Shown here: positions 1 to 8,379 of the stretch, piece after piece
Layout of the letters: each line of letters starts with the position of its first letter
How positions within the stretch are numbered: the first letter of the stretch is position 1
DNA from: Sweltsa coloradensis
Lineage: Eukaryota; Arthropoda; Insecta; Plecoptera; Chloroperlidae
Assembly: GCA_024449915.1 (NCBI GenBank)
Contig: JAMZAV010000358.1
Span: 434,001-498,000 of the forward strand
Direction: 5' to 3'
Length of the DNA stretch: 64,000 bases
Translations under genes and position numbers: made by a program
Notes under the pieces: generated by a model
Database searches by the model: none
Seen by the model: the letters and a program-made list of their open reading frames with translations, nothing else
Told to the model about the DNA's origin: nothing

Positions 1-1276
1 CTAACAAGCGCTGTCTGCAAGGTGATGGAAAGGCTCGTGTCCGCAGCTCTCCTGGATCACTTCACATTCAACAATCTCATTGGTGATAGTCAGCATGGGT
101 TTTTGCCAAAAAGGTCATGTGTCACTATGCTAATGAAGTAATGAGTAATCGACGTCATCGATGACTGGCAGTTCTCCATGGATAGTGGGAAAGCAAAACA
201 AGTTGATGTTATATCCTTGGATTGGGCCCGGGCTTTTGACCGTGTCCCACATGACAGGCTTTTGAACAAGCTCAAGAAATACAAAGTTGATGGTTGTGTG
301 CTTTCATGGATACGTTCCTTCTTAAAAGGCCGTTCTCAGTGTGTCTTATTTGATGGCACAAAATCAAGCTCTGCCAAAGTTACGTCTGGGGTCCCACAGG
401 GTTCAGTCCTGGGTCCACTTTTGTTTACTATCTACATGCTCGACTTACCATCTGTTATTAGCCCTTTCACAAAAATTGCCCAGTATGCGGATGACTCCAC
501 TCTGTATAAATCTGTAAATAACGAACATGACTCATCTCAACTGCAGCAGGATTTAGACAACATTCAATTGTGGTGCGAATGTAACCAAATGCAACTCAAT
601 CCCAGTAAGTGTGAACTACTATTAAGAATCAGTAGGTCCAATTCTCCTGTGAATTGTTTGTACACCCTGAATGATATCACAATTCCTATAAAAACTTCCA
701 CCAGGCTTTTAGGTGTAAATATAAGTAGCGACCTTAAGTGGAACATGCATTGTAATATTATCCGAAACAGGGTGGCTAAACTCACTGGCTTTATTTATAG
801 AAATTTGCACGGTTGCAAGAAGCAGGTACTTCGCACTGCTTATCTCACTCTCGTTCGCCCTATTATTACCTATGGCCTTCCAGCATGGCACCCTACAACT
901 GCTGCCAATATAGCCAAACTGGAATGTTTACAAAATCGAGTGAGTAAAATCATTACCAGCAAGGGTGAACGAAGTGCCACAGTAAGAAGACAACAGTGTA
1001 ACCTGCCATCTCTGGAATTGTATTTTAAACAAATAGATGTATTGTACATAAAATAAATGCTTTAACAATCTAGTCCACACTAAGCGACTACAGTTGCGCT
1101 ATAGGAGTGTCCAGAGAAACGAGGGTGTAACCCTATCCCCCCCTTTTGCAAGAACATCTGCTTATCAATGTGGTTTCTTTTACAGAGTAGTTAGTCTCTG
1201 GAACACATTACCAGCGCCTGTAAGAGCCTCATCAGTCCCAAAATTCAAAACTTTAGTCAAAGCACGTTTTAAATAA
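1..1276 (+). pseudogene. LINE reverse transcriptase, broken by stops and a frameshift
   Basis: The first 138 bases read as the RT segment ending near CVTMLMK, followed in the same frame by two stops (139-144). The frame then reopens and runs to 1056. Recognisable blocks are FDRVPHDRLL (about 235-264), a typical GVPQGSVLGPLLF block (about 388-427) and the catalytic YADD box at about 484-495. A thumb-like region with LVRPIITYGLPAWH follows (about 850-890). After a stop at 1054-1056 the C-terminal end continues in another frame from about 1094 (FFYRVVSLWNTLP) to 1276. The first two RT aspartate-bearing blocks are intact, but the stops and the frame change mean that no functional protein is made. 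No endonuclease or ORF1 part lies inside the window. Confidence 0.85.
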
Positions 1277-1735
1277 CCGATGCTCTCCTAACATGGTGAT
1301 TACTGTTTGAGATTGTTGCATCTACGTAAATCAAAAATTTTAATACCTTAGCTTCATTTTCAAGACATTCACTCACAATAATTGCGCACAATAATTAATA
1401 TACTCTGTTTCACATTCTCAGTTCTGTCAATGTATATACTCTGACTGTCTTCAATCAATTTAGTTTTTCTTTCAACTCTTGTGTATTTGCAACTATCTTA
1501 CAACTTGGAATATGACCTAGCATTCTCTTGGCTCTGACTGGACATGATTGGACTCTCACAATGTTCTCATCTCATTCATCTAAATTTAAATGTAATTTTG
1601 TTTTTATTCTATCTCGAATTTTCATAATCATTCATTTAGATTTAAACCTAGTGTATTGTAGTTTTATTGTATAGAAAGCAAGCTAAGCCATTCTGCCATG
1701 GAGCTAACTAGCTCTTTTTAGCTTGCTTAATAAAT
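1..1735 (+). mobile_element. 5'-truncated, decayed non-LTR retrotransposon (CR1/Jockey/L2-like LINE)
   Basis: The element enters from the left window edge and carries the C-terminal part of a LINE reverse transcriptase. Beyond the coding part there is an AT-rich 3' UTR. At its end an inverted repeat, AAGCAAGCTAA at 1676-1686 and TTAGCTTGCTT at 1718-1728, encloses a smaller GAGCTA/TAGCTC palindrome and is followed at once by TTAATAAATATATG. A terminal stem-loop of this kind is a plausible recognition signal for its own reverse transcriptase. The 3' boundary near 1735 is my inference from the hairpin; no target-site duplication can be seen because the 5' end lies outside the window. Clade assignment rests only on the overall look of the RT and is tentative. 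Confidence 0.8.
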
Positions 1736-2312
1736 ATATGTACTCTGCTAATATAGGTGTGTATATGTCATCTACCACGTTATGTGCTCTTGGTTTACCT
1801 GTGCTGTATATGGTGTGTTACATATATGTATGTGTATTTGTAAAGTTTGGAATTTGTTGAATAAATAATAATATATATATATCAAACACCCTTTTCCAAC
1901 ATTCGTCGGGTCGGGGGGTGACGAGTCACCAGTTTCTCGGGCTATCTTCTAGTGCTTGCTAGCCAGGCTCAGCACCCCTCATCTTCTTCCTCGTTTTCTT
2001 CCATAACCGGCATTTCTAATAATTCTCTCCACTTCTTCCTGTCCTCCCAGAGTCTTTCTTCATTAACCCTATCCCATGATAATAATAATAATAATAATAA
2101 TAATCCAAAAATTGCTTCTAGAATAATAAACATAAACTTTCCCTGGACACACTCACTTTTCGAAATACCCAGGGAAAATTTACTTTTGGGGAGAACACTG
2201 ATCTTGTATGATGCAGTGGAAGTTTTACTTTTAAACATCACTTAATAATTTTGGCTTTTGAAGGGAAACATATGGATGTAAAGTGGTCTCTTATTGCCTT
2301 GCTACTTCACAG
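1736..2312. other. AT-rich stretch before the TEFM exon
   Basis: This holds TA-rich simple sequence near 1869-1881, an AAT run near 2080-2103 and no recognisable coding exon. The more upstream TEFM exons (signal peptide and helix-hairpin-helix part) are not seen here, so they lie outside the window or are too diverged to recognise. Confidence 0.5.
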
Positions 2313-2565
2313 AAGTTGTATTTCGGCAAGATGCTAGATGTGGCAGTGCGTGTTTGCTCTCGTTCTAATTCAACCCGTCTGTCTCAGGTGTTCGACGTGC
2401 GCACTAAGATTCCCGACAGTGACGTTTACGTAATGGAAGACTCGACTCCGCTGGGACAGACGGCTCAGCAACAGATATCGTCTCTGTCGCTCGAACTGCA
2501 CAAGTCTCAGCTCTCCGCGATGCTGTTGGCCGTACTCAACACCTACACACAGTCTCTGGACAACG
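2313..2565 (+). CDS. TEFM: TEFM-like mitochondrial transcription elongation factor, penultimate exon
   Basis: TEFM binds the mitochondrial RNA polymerase and makes it processive; it has a mitochondrial import signal, an HhH region and a pseudo-nuclease RNase H-like domain that dimerises. This exon gives the first half of the RNase H-like domain: KLYFGKMLDVAVRV, then KIPDSDVYVMED, then the helix SLELHKSQLSAMLLAVLNT. The KxPxxDxYVxE block followed by a helix ending AMLxAxLN is the pattern I know from animal TEFM. The acceptor is a pyrimidine-rich tract ending in CAG at 2310-2312. The donor GT is at 2566-2567 after a phase-1 G. The split codon G|TT joins exactly to the next exon, which supports both boundaries. 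The exon is GC-richer than its surroundings. Identification is by pattern from memory, without a search. Confidence 0.78.
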
Positions 2566-2775
2566 GTACACACCGAAACACATACATTATATCTAGATTT
2601 AGATTTATTTAGTGATAAATTTGATTTAAATGGTGTGGATTTGGAGAGAGAAGATCAAAGTGGTTTGGACACATCGCAAGGACGGACACATTTTTAGTAC
2701 AGTCCAGAAATTAACAAATCTATCCCAACCGGGGTATTGATAGGTTTTGTTATTTCTGGATTCTGTATTCTGGAG

Positions 2776-3546
2776 GCGAGCTAGTTTGTAATCAACTTCT
2801 CTATTCGTATCTCACAAGATCACAAGGCAAGCTAGTTTGTAATCAACTTCTCTATTCGTATCTCACAAGATCACAAGGCGAGCTAGCAGTCTTGGGGAGG
2901 AACGCTTTCCTAGTAACGCGTTCCAGGGAATGCGTTCCTTTTTCAGGAACTTTTGTGGGAACGCGTTCCTTTTCTTAGATCAGGAACTTGTAACGTCAAA
3001 GTTACTATTTTGTGGGAACTTGGAACAAATTTAACGTTCCTTTATTAGTTGCTTTCGCCGTCGTAATACCGTCGAATTCCAGTACCTGATATCGTAAACT
3101 GCAGTATGAAAAATATCGATGTGACATGTTGTGTTTTTTAAAATGACGCCACCGTCGTCAGATGGCCTGGGACTCACTTTAATAAATAAGAGTAATGATA
3201 GATTAACTCCTATCACATTTATTATTGTTTAAATCAGTGATGGTACAAGGAACGTGAAAGGAACTAAGTTCCTTTTGAGGAACGAAGAACGTTTCAGTTC
3301 CTTTTTTAAAGAAAAGGAACGTCTCAGTTCCTTTTTAGGCAGAAGTAACTTAACTTTTCAAAGTTCCTTTTTTGGGGGAACGTGCCCAAGACTGCAAGCT
3401 AGTTTGTAATCAACTTCTCTATTCGTATCTCACAAGATCACAAGGCGAGCTAGTTTGTAATCAACTTCTCTATTCGTATCTCACAAGATCACAAGGCGAG
3501 CTAGTTTGTAATCAACTTCTCTATTCGTATCTCACAAGATCACAAG
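2776..3546 (+). repeat. 51-bp tandem repeat, split by an insertion
   Basis: The unit starts GCGAGCTAGTTTGTAATCAA and ends CTCACAAGATCACAAG, period 51. Copies begin at 2776, 2827 and 2878 (the last cut after 9 bases), and again at about 3394, 3445 and 3496, with a partial unit after 3546. The units are almost identical, which indicates recent amplification. The block between the two halves is the element at 2887-3394. Read in one frame, the array gives a meaningless repeated ELVCNQLLYSYLTRSQG peptide. Confidence 0.92.
2887..3394. mobile_element. Non-autonomous hAT-like element inside a tandem repeat unit
   Basis: The ends are CAGTCTTGGG at 2887-2896 and CCCAAGACTG at 3385-3394, perfect inverted repeats. 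The flanking 8 bases are CGAGCTAG (2879-2886) and CAAGCTAG (3395-3402), an 8-bp target duplication with one mismatch. The 8-bp length and the CAG start fit the hAT superfamily. The interior repeats GGAACG/CGTTCC words in both orientations and has no transposase. A related, decayed end is found near 28660-28760. Confidence 0.8.
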
Positions 3547-3905
3547 GCGAGCAAGGCTAGTTAATGATCTAATTCAAACAGTGTTTTTGTTTTCCTGTAC
3601 CATTAATGTAATGTTTACTTTGAATACAGTAGTTTCACTAGTTTGGATTGGAGAAGAGTTGACAGGATGGGAAAGAATAGAGAACATTTAGCACAGCTTG
3701 AAGGTATGTGGCTTGCATTGAATGGTGATTTTATAAAACCTAACAGACTGCAGACTTTGTCATTAATTAATTATGAAGAGAAATATTGCTGTCAACGCTA
3801 TCAAGACATGCATCACTTGTTTTTGGTGCTTCATTTTCAATTTATTCCTGATATAAGTGATTAAGTTCAGTTCCTAGAAATATAATGTACTACAATACCG
3901 TATTG

Positions 3906-4223
3906 CAGGGGTGTAAAATTACCGCTCGCCTGGGCGAGTAAAAATTAATGCTGGCCCCTAAATCTTCATAAAGTAAAAAATTAAAATATGTTAAATAAAC
4001 GAGCACCTTGCAGAATATATTGGTGAGTGTTTTTCATTTATCAATGCAGCATTGGGTAGCTAATCCCACAAGTTATTATTGATACAAATTTGCTTTAAAT
4101 CGCATTTTAGGCAATCAAACGTTATGCAATTCGCCCCAGACCCCAGCTATATCGCGATACTACTAGTAATGGCCCATACTTTTTTCCTGGCCCCTAACTT
4201 TTTAGTGGATTTGTCCACCCCTG
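3906..4223. mobile_element. hAT-like MITE with perfect 8-bp target duplication
   Basis: The element begins CAGGGGTG at 3906 and ends CACCCCTG at 4223. It is flanked on both sides by CCGTATTG (3898-3905 and 4224-4231), a perfect 8-bp target duplication. The 318-bp length and lack of coding capacity make it a MITE. The subterminal region carries CGCTCGCCTGGGCGAG, a small palindrome. Confidence 0.85.
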
Positions 4224-4373
4224 CCGTATTGTCCTGAATATAAGCCTACCCTTTTTTCATTATTTTTAGTCTCAAAGTCCCTTGCCTGCTAATATTTGCA
4301 TATGCTTTTGACTTTTGAGTTATCTGACTAGAAAATCATTTTTATTTGCTATCTATACATATGTAAATATTAA

Positions 4374-4526
4374 TGGCGTTTTCCATTGGCATGCACTCGG
4401 CGAGTGCATAGATGTCATTGTTGTCAACCTCCACTTGAATAACATTACAAAACTGAACAAATGAAAAGACAAGTGGCAATCCAGTGCGCACTAGTGCGAC
4501 CTGAGTGCCGCCAATGGAAAACGCCA
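4374..4526. mobile_element. 153-bp Harbinger-like MITE
   Basis: The terminal inverted repeats TGGCGTTTTCCATTGGC (4374-4390) and its complement (4510-4526) are perfect over 17 bases, and the flanks are TAA (4371-4373) and TAA (4527-4529). A 3-bp TAA/TTA duplication is characteristic of PIF/Harbinger elements. The subterminal sequence holds further palindromes (CTCGGCGAG, GCGCACTAGTGCG). Confidence 0.75.
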
Positions 4527-4679
4527 TAAATAATAAATCAAAAGTTCAAGCAATTCTTGATTAGAGGCAGCCAGTCTCCTGGTAGCTTTCACCCAGCCCC
4601 TTTCTGCTCAATGCTTGACTGGTTCTTGTATGGATTCGCTACCTTCGTGACCTAACAATACACTTGTTTTTTATTCCAG

Positions 4680-4984
4680 TTTGTCCTTCCGTTGACCTAA
4701 CTTCTTTGGAAAGTCACCACCGAGTGTTCTATCTTCGCTCCCGGTCGACCGCTCGTCTCTTCCGCACCCTGATTGGCTCGGAGCGAGTGTCCGCGCAGAC
4801 GGTCGCGCTGGAGCTGCTGGGCTCGTCCTCCGTCCGAGTCGACAGCGACATCAAGAACTACTACTTCGGCCAGAACAACGTCGACCGGGAGAACATGTGC
4901 CAGTCACTCCTGATGGCGATAGCGTTCATGGACCTTGTCGTAACGCAGAATCCAAAGAGTATTAAGATTGTAACTGGCAGGTAG
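4680..4984 (+). CDS. TEFM: TEFM-like mitochondrial transcription elongation factor, last exon
   Basis: This is the C-terminal half of the RNase H-like domain. After the split valine codon it reads CPSVDLTSLESHHRVFYLRS, then ARLFRTLIGSERVSAQTVA, then DIKNYYFGQNNVDRENMCQS, and closes with LLMAIAFMDLVV. The order HxVxxLxxxxxxxxFxxxIGxxRxS, then a tyrosine-containing strand, then LLxAIAFxxLxV matches the end of animal TEFM proteins, which stop shortly after that helix; here the stop TAG is at 4982-4984. The bases around the stop (CAG|GTAGGC) also resemble a splice donor, so a further exon cannot be excluded. The usual catalytic RNase H acidic residues are not expected in this family. No clear AATAAA lies just downstream. 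Confidence 0.8.
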
Positions 4985-6225
4985 GCAGAAGTGACCAACA
5001 TGATTGATGATCGGCAGGGCCAAATGACAAGACAGTGGTGGAGAATACTGTTAAAGATAGGTTGCTTTCAGTTTCACTGTCAAGCTGTTAGAAAAGTGAT
5101 CCATGGGCATCAGACCTAGGTCTATAAAATACAATAGCCTCAGTTTACTAGGTACTTACTTACCAATCTCCTTGCCAACTATCAATGAGGCACTATAATG
5201 CGTTTGATAACCGGTATGACCTGCTTTGAGTTTTGATTTAGATGTCTAACAGTAATATTTTGTAATATAATTTTTTACTTGTTTAATTCTGTTTAAAACT
5301 CACCATAAAATCATGCATCAGGTCAAAGGCAGCAGATACGATGCAGTAGCGTACTCACTGTATAATCTGCGAGTGTAAAATGTATCAGAATCCTTGTCAC
5401 CAGGGGCCCTACCCTATTCAGTAACTTTACGGATTCAATTCGGCAACGGTAATCGATCCGGTTGTTGTTGGTCGAGGTCCAAAGGTATGATTTACATGGC
5501 AGTGTACGGCCAAATGAGAACAAATGATTCGCAGTCAGTTGTCAAATCTTTGAAATGACATAGATGTGTGTATTATTTCCAATCGGGGAAAAATTGGTTT
5601 TAAATGGTATGGTCATGAAAAAGGGGAACTTCGGGACTTTTAGGGGTAGGCCCCTACTAAAGATAGGTTTTCTTTGAGCATACTATTGTTATTCGTTTGA
5701 GAAAGTTAATAATCTGGTTGTGTTTACTTGTAGGCCAAGGCTTATCTCCCACCATTTTTACAAATCAAACACAAACAAATTTTGGCTAATGAAAAATATC
5801 GCATTCCTTTCGACCTCGACCAACAGCAACCGAATCGATTACCGTTGTAAACGTACGGATCCAATTCGGTCTGAGATATAGAATCAGGACCCAGAACAGT
5901 TGGTCTAGTCACTAGTAGTGGATAAGACTGGCGAGATCAAGGTTCTGTAATGGTACCGGTATGTGGTAATTTACATTGAACAGTGTACACTTCTACTTCT
6001 GCAACTCTACTTTGTGAATAGTAACTACTACATAATGCACCATCATTGTCAGCATCAGAAGGCTGCAATGCAAAATAGCCTAATAGGTTGATGTACCGGT
6101 ATAAAGCTTTGACAATCTTGGCTTCACAAATGTTTTAGATTACAGCAGCCTTGTGAAAATGAAAGATAATATGGTATTTTGTTTGGTGTTTACCTGATAC
6201 CCTTCCATTAGTGTTTCTAACTACA
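4985..6225. other. TEFM 3' flank, no recognisable gene
   Basis: AT-rich DNA with short palindromic words such as ACCGGT and TACCGGTA. No ORF has the look of a coding exon. The 3' UTR of TEFM must begin here, but I see no unambiguous poly(A) signal in the first 400 bases. Confidence 0.4.
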
Positions 6226-6227
6226 TA

Positions 6228-6521
6228 CTAGGAAAACGCCAGTCGTTGTAAGATGAGTGAGTGAGCCATGTGTTTAGTACCCGGTATCATTCCCTTATCT
6301 CCCCCTACACCTAAGGATAGATCTAAACCTGGAGCCTATAGGCTAGAGTGGCGCATTATTGCCTTACAGTTGACATGCCCTTATAAGATAACAAATAAAC
6401 TCAAAACCCTCTCATCATTTATACCTATATAATATATCAATCAACTTAAAATGCAAATGTTCCGGGTACTCAACACAATGACTCGCTTACTCTTCTTACA
6501 ACGACTTTGGTGTTTTCCTAG
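6228..6521. mobile_element. CTAGG-ended MITE, copy 1
   Basis: The element starts CTAGGAAAACGCCAGTCGTT at 6228 and ends with the near-complement ending ...GTTTTCCTAG at 6521; the inverted arms reach about 60 bases inward to TACCCGG/CCGGGTA. Both ends abut TA (6226-6227, 6522-6523), consistent with a TA duplication. The interior includes GGCTAGAGTGGCGCATTATT, which also occurs in the dispersed repeat at 37.1, 41.7 and 52.4 kb. A second copy lies at 51938-52215. Confidence 0.8.
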
Positions 6522-6529
6522 TATAGTTG

Positions 6530-6630
6530 GCTAAGGCACCCTTATACCCAAAATGTGGTAGACTTGGTTCAAACCCCCGGTCGGGATAGATTTTGTAATT
6601 TCTGGATTGTATTTAAAAATGTATAGAACA
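6530..6630 (+). repeat. tRNA-derived SINE fragment with conserved tail
   Basis: A GTTGGCTAAGGCAC stretch resembling a pol III A box is followed by a GGTTCAAACCCC B-box-like sequence and the tail GATAGATTTTGTAATTTCTGG. The same tail follows a B box at about 49845-49890 (GGTTCGAGCCCC), is present near 63310-63340, and sits inverted and direct near 2702-2761. Length and boundaries are approximate. Confidence 0.55.
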
Positions 6631-7155
6631 TGTTTAAAAATGCATACAATACTATGGAAAACATAGCCAGTACAAAATACGTGTAAAGATTGCAAGGTTT
6701 ACTCAATCTCCCAGAGGAATTTGGTGGAACCTTGAGCGTGCAAGATTCGATACACCTTGGTCACCGCATGACAAATAAAAAATAAAATCTCCAAGAACAA
6801 AACCATTGTCGTTAAATTAAATCCTACTAATTTTCAGACTATTTTCCAATTTATTATTTCTTGTATTTGTGTAAATCGTAACAGATTTCGCTAATTTTGT
6901 AATCAGTTCTCAGTAAACTCGTACCGGATGTCTGTTTAAAATTTTAGCGCAATAGGTTTAGCTATTCGCCTGATTTTTGGCTCACAAATATACAGACACC
7001 TGTCACAGAATAAGTGCCGACAAGATACGTACTACTACAATTTACTTTGTGACTGAGTGGGTAGGCCTATTCTAAATACAAATATTTTTTTACATCCTTT
7101 TTTAAAAAGTAATTTAAGTCTTCTTAAGTTCTTATGCATGTGGCATCATCTATAA

Positions 7156-7160
<5 letters not shown>
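6631..7160. other. No recognisable gene
   Basis: AT-rich sequence with nothing beyond short repeats. The stretch around 6900-7010 (CAGTTCTCAGTAAACTCGTACCGGATG...) is similar to 53440-53530, so it is probably an old dispersed repeat. Confidence 0.4.

Positions 7161-7203
<43 letters not shown>
7161..7203. repeat. (TA)n microsatellite
   Basis: About 20 TA dinucleotides immediately abut the left end of the inverted-repeat element; a shorter TA run (about 7757-7774) lies just past its right end. This suggests insertion into a TA-rich target or expansion of a TA target. Confidence 0.9.
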
Positions 7204-7208
<5 letters not shown>

Positions 7209-7726
7209 GAACTAGGTTTTTCGGTTATAAATTTATAATGCCACGTTTATTCACATCAGGCCAACGTTTCGATGAAATTTCACTCATCTTCTTCAGGGCC
7301 AATACAAATTAATATATAAAAAACGAAAACTACATTACATTGATAAATTCAGAACAAAACTGGGAAAACAAAATACAACAAAATATAAACAATAGAAATC
7401 ACTGCACATATGGCAAATTAAAACAACTCAAAGAATCACTGCAAAGCTTGACGTTGCAAAGAAAGAAGAAAGTCACTACATGTCATTCATATTGCTTTTC
7501 GTCATGGATCTTGTCACTCTGACTGTCGATGTATTTACTTGCATAGTTTTGTTCTGAATTTATAACTGGGGCGTAGTTTTGTTCTGAATTTATCAATGTA
7601 ATGTAGTTTTCGTTTTTTATATATTAATTTGTATTGGCCCTGAAGAAGATGAGTGAAATTTCATCGAAACGTTGGCCTGATGTGAATAAACGTGGCATTA
7701 TAACCGAAAAAAACTAGTTCATTAAT
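7203..7726. mobile_element. Long inverted-repeat element with CTGAAGA...GAAAC motif
   Basis: The left arm (7203-7360) and right arm (7576-7726) are inverted copies: ATTAATGAACTAG at the outer ends, then TCGGTTATAA, TGCCACGTTTATTCACATCA and GATAAATTCAGAACAAAAC at the inner ends. In the right arm the + strand reads CCTGAAGAAGATGAG, then TTTCATCGAAACGTTGGCC. This has the CUGANGA and GAAA blocks of a hammerhead-like core around a hairpin, a motif known from Penelope-like elements and widespread in animal repeats. The central 215 bases are AT-rich with no enzyme coding. I infer a non-autonomous element and do not claim ribozyme activity. Confidence 0.6.
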
Positions 7727-8184
7727 TCATATCGGCCACGAAAATATCCAAAAACATATATATATATATATATATTCATTATATTGACATATTATTGTTT
7801 GTTGGTAAATTGCCACACATCTGAGATTGTCTTCCCAACAGTACACGTCAATCGGTACAGTCAAAATATAGTTGTTCAGCGCATTTGTTAAAAATTTTGC
7901 CATTCTGTTTGTTCTAAAAATAAGTAGCACTTCAGTAATGTATCCTGAAGTTAAAAAATAGTCTTTTTATCAAAGAAAGAACATACTAAATAATTACAAT
8001 GAAATTTTGGATCTTATGTGATGAACTTGAACAAGGATTTTGTAGTAGTAGGTACGTACCTACTATTTACACTGTACAGTATAACAAAATGCAAATGCTT
8101 TTAGCTCTGACAAGAAAAATTAATGATTATTTTTTATTTCTTACCGTATTTCACTTTCACGGTGCACAACGACCACTACCTTAC

Positions 8185-8356
8185 AAGTAACTATATGAGG
8201 GTCCATATCCCAAATCCCCGTTTGTCCTAGTTGAATAAATTCACGAGTGAAAGTGAAGCCACAAGCTGAGTGTAGCTGTGAGTAGCATGGAGAGGTTGAA
8301 GTAGGAGGGATGCACACAATAATAGCTAATGCAAATATGATTGAATTGCACATTTT
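8185..8356 (-). CDS. Candidate exon of a small secreted protein, family unknown
   Basis: On the minus strand a polypyrimidine acceptor (GCTATTTCAG) is followed by AAAATG at 8356-8351. The peptide starts MCNSIIFALAIIVCIPPTST, a short N-region and about 12 hydrophobic residues, which looks like a signal peptide. A cysteine-containing mature start follows (SPCYSQLHSACGFTFTREFI, later WDMDPHIVTC). A donor GTAAGG follows at 8184-8179, leaving a phase-1 exon of 56 codons plus one base. I do not recognise the family, and no downstream exon was found between here and the TEFM gene. The exon could be real or a chance ORF: the evidence is the combination of acceptor, Met, hydrophobic segment and donor. 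Confidence 0.33.
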
Positions 8357-8379
8357 CTGAAATAGCTTGTCCAAATATT

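Larger units (their letters stand above)
2566..4679 (+). other. TEFM intron loaded with repeats
   Basis: The intron runs from the donor GT at 2566 to the AG at 4678-4679, which sits behind a T-rich tract (cttgttttttattccag). It contains a short inverted repeat at 2702-2761, the 51-bp tandem array split by a hAT-like element, a second hAT-like MITE at 3906-4223 and a Harbinger-like MITE at 4374-4526. No exon can be seen inside it; ORFs over the tandem array are artefacts of a period divisible by three. Confidence 0.7.

Noticed and set aside
3372..3560. A three-fold repeated 17-residue peptide
   Set aside because: It is the 51-bp intronic tandem repeat read in one frame.
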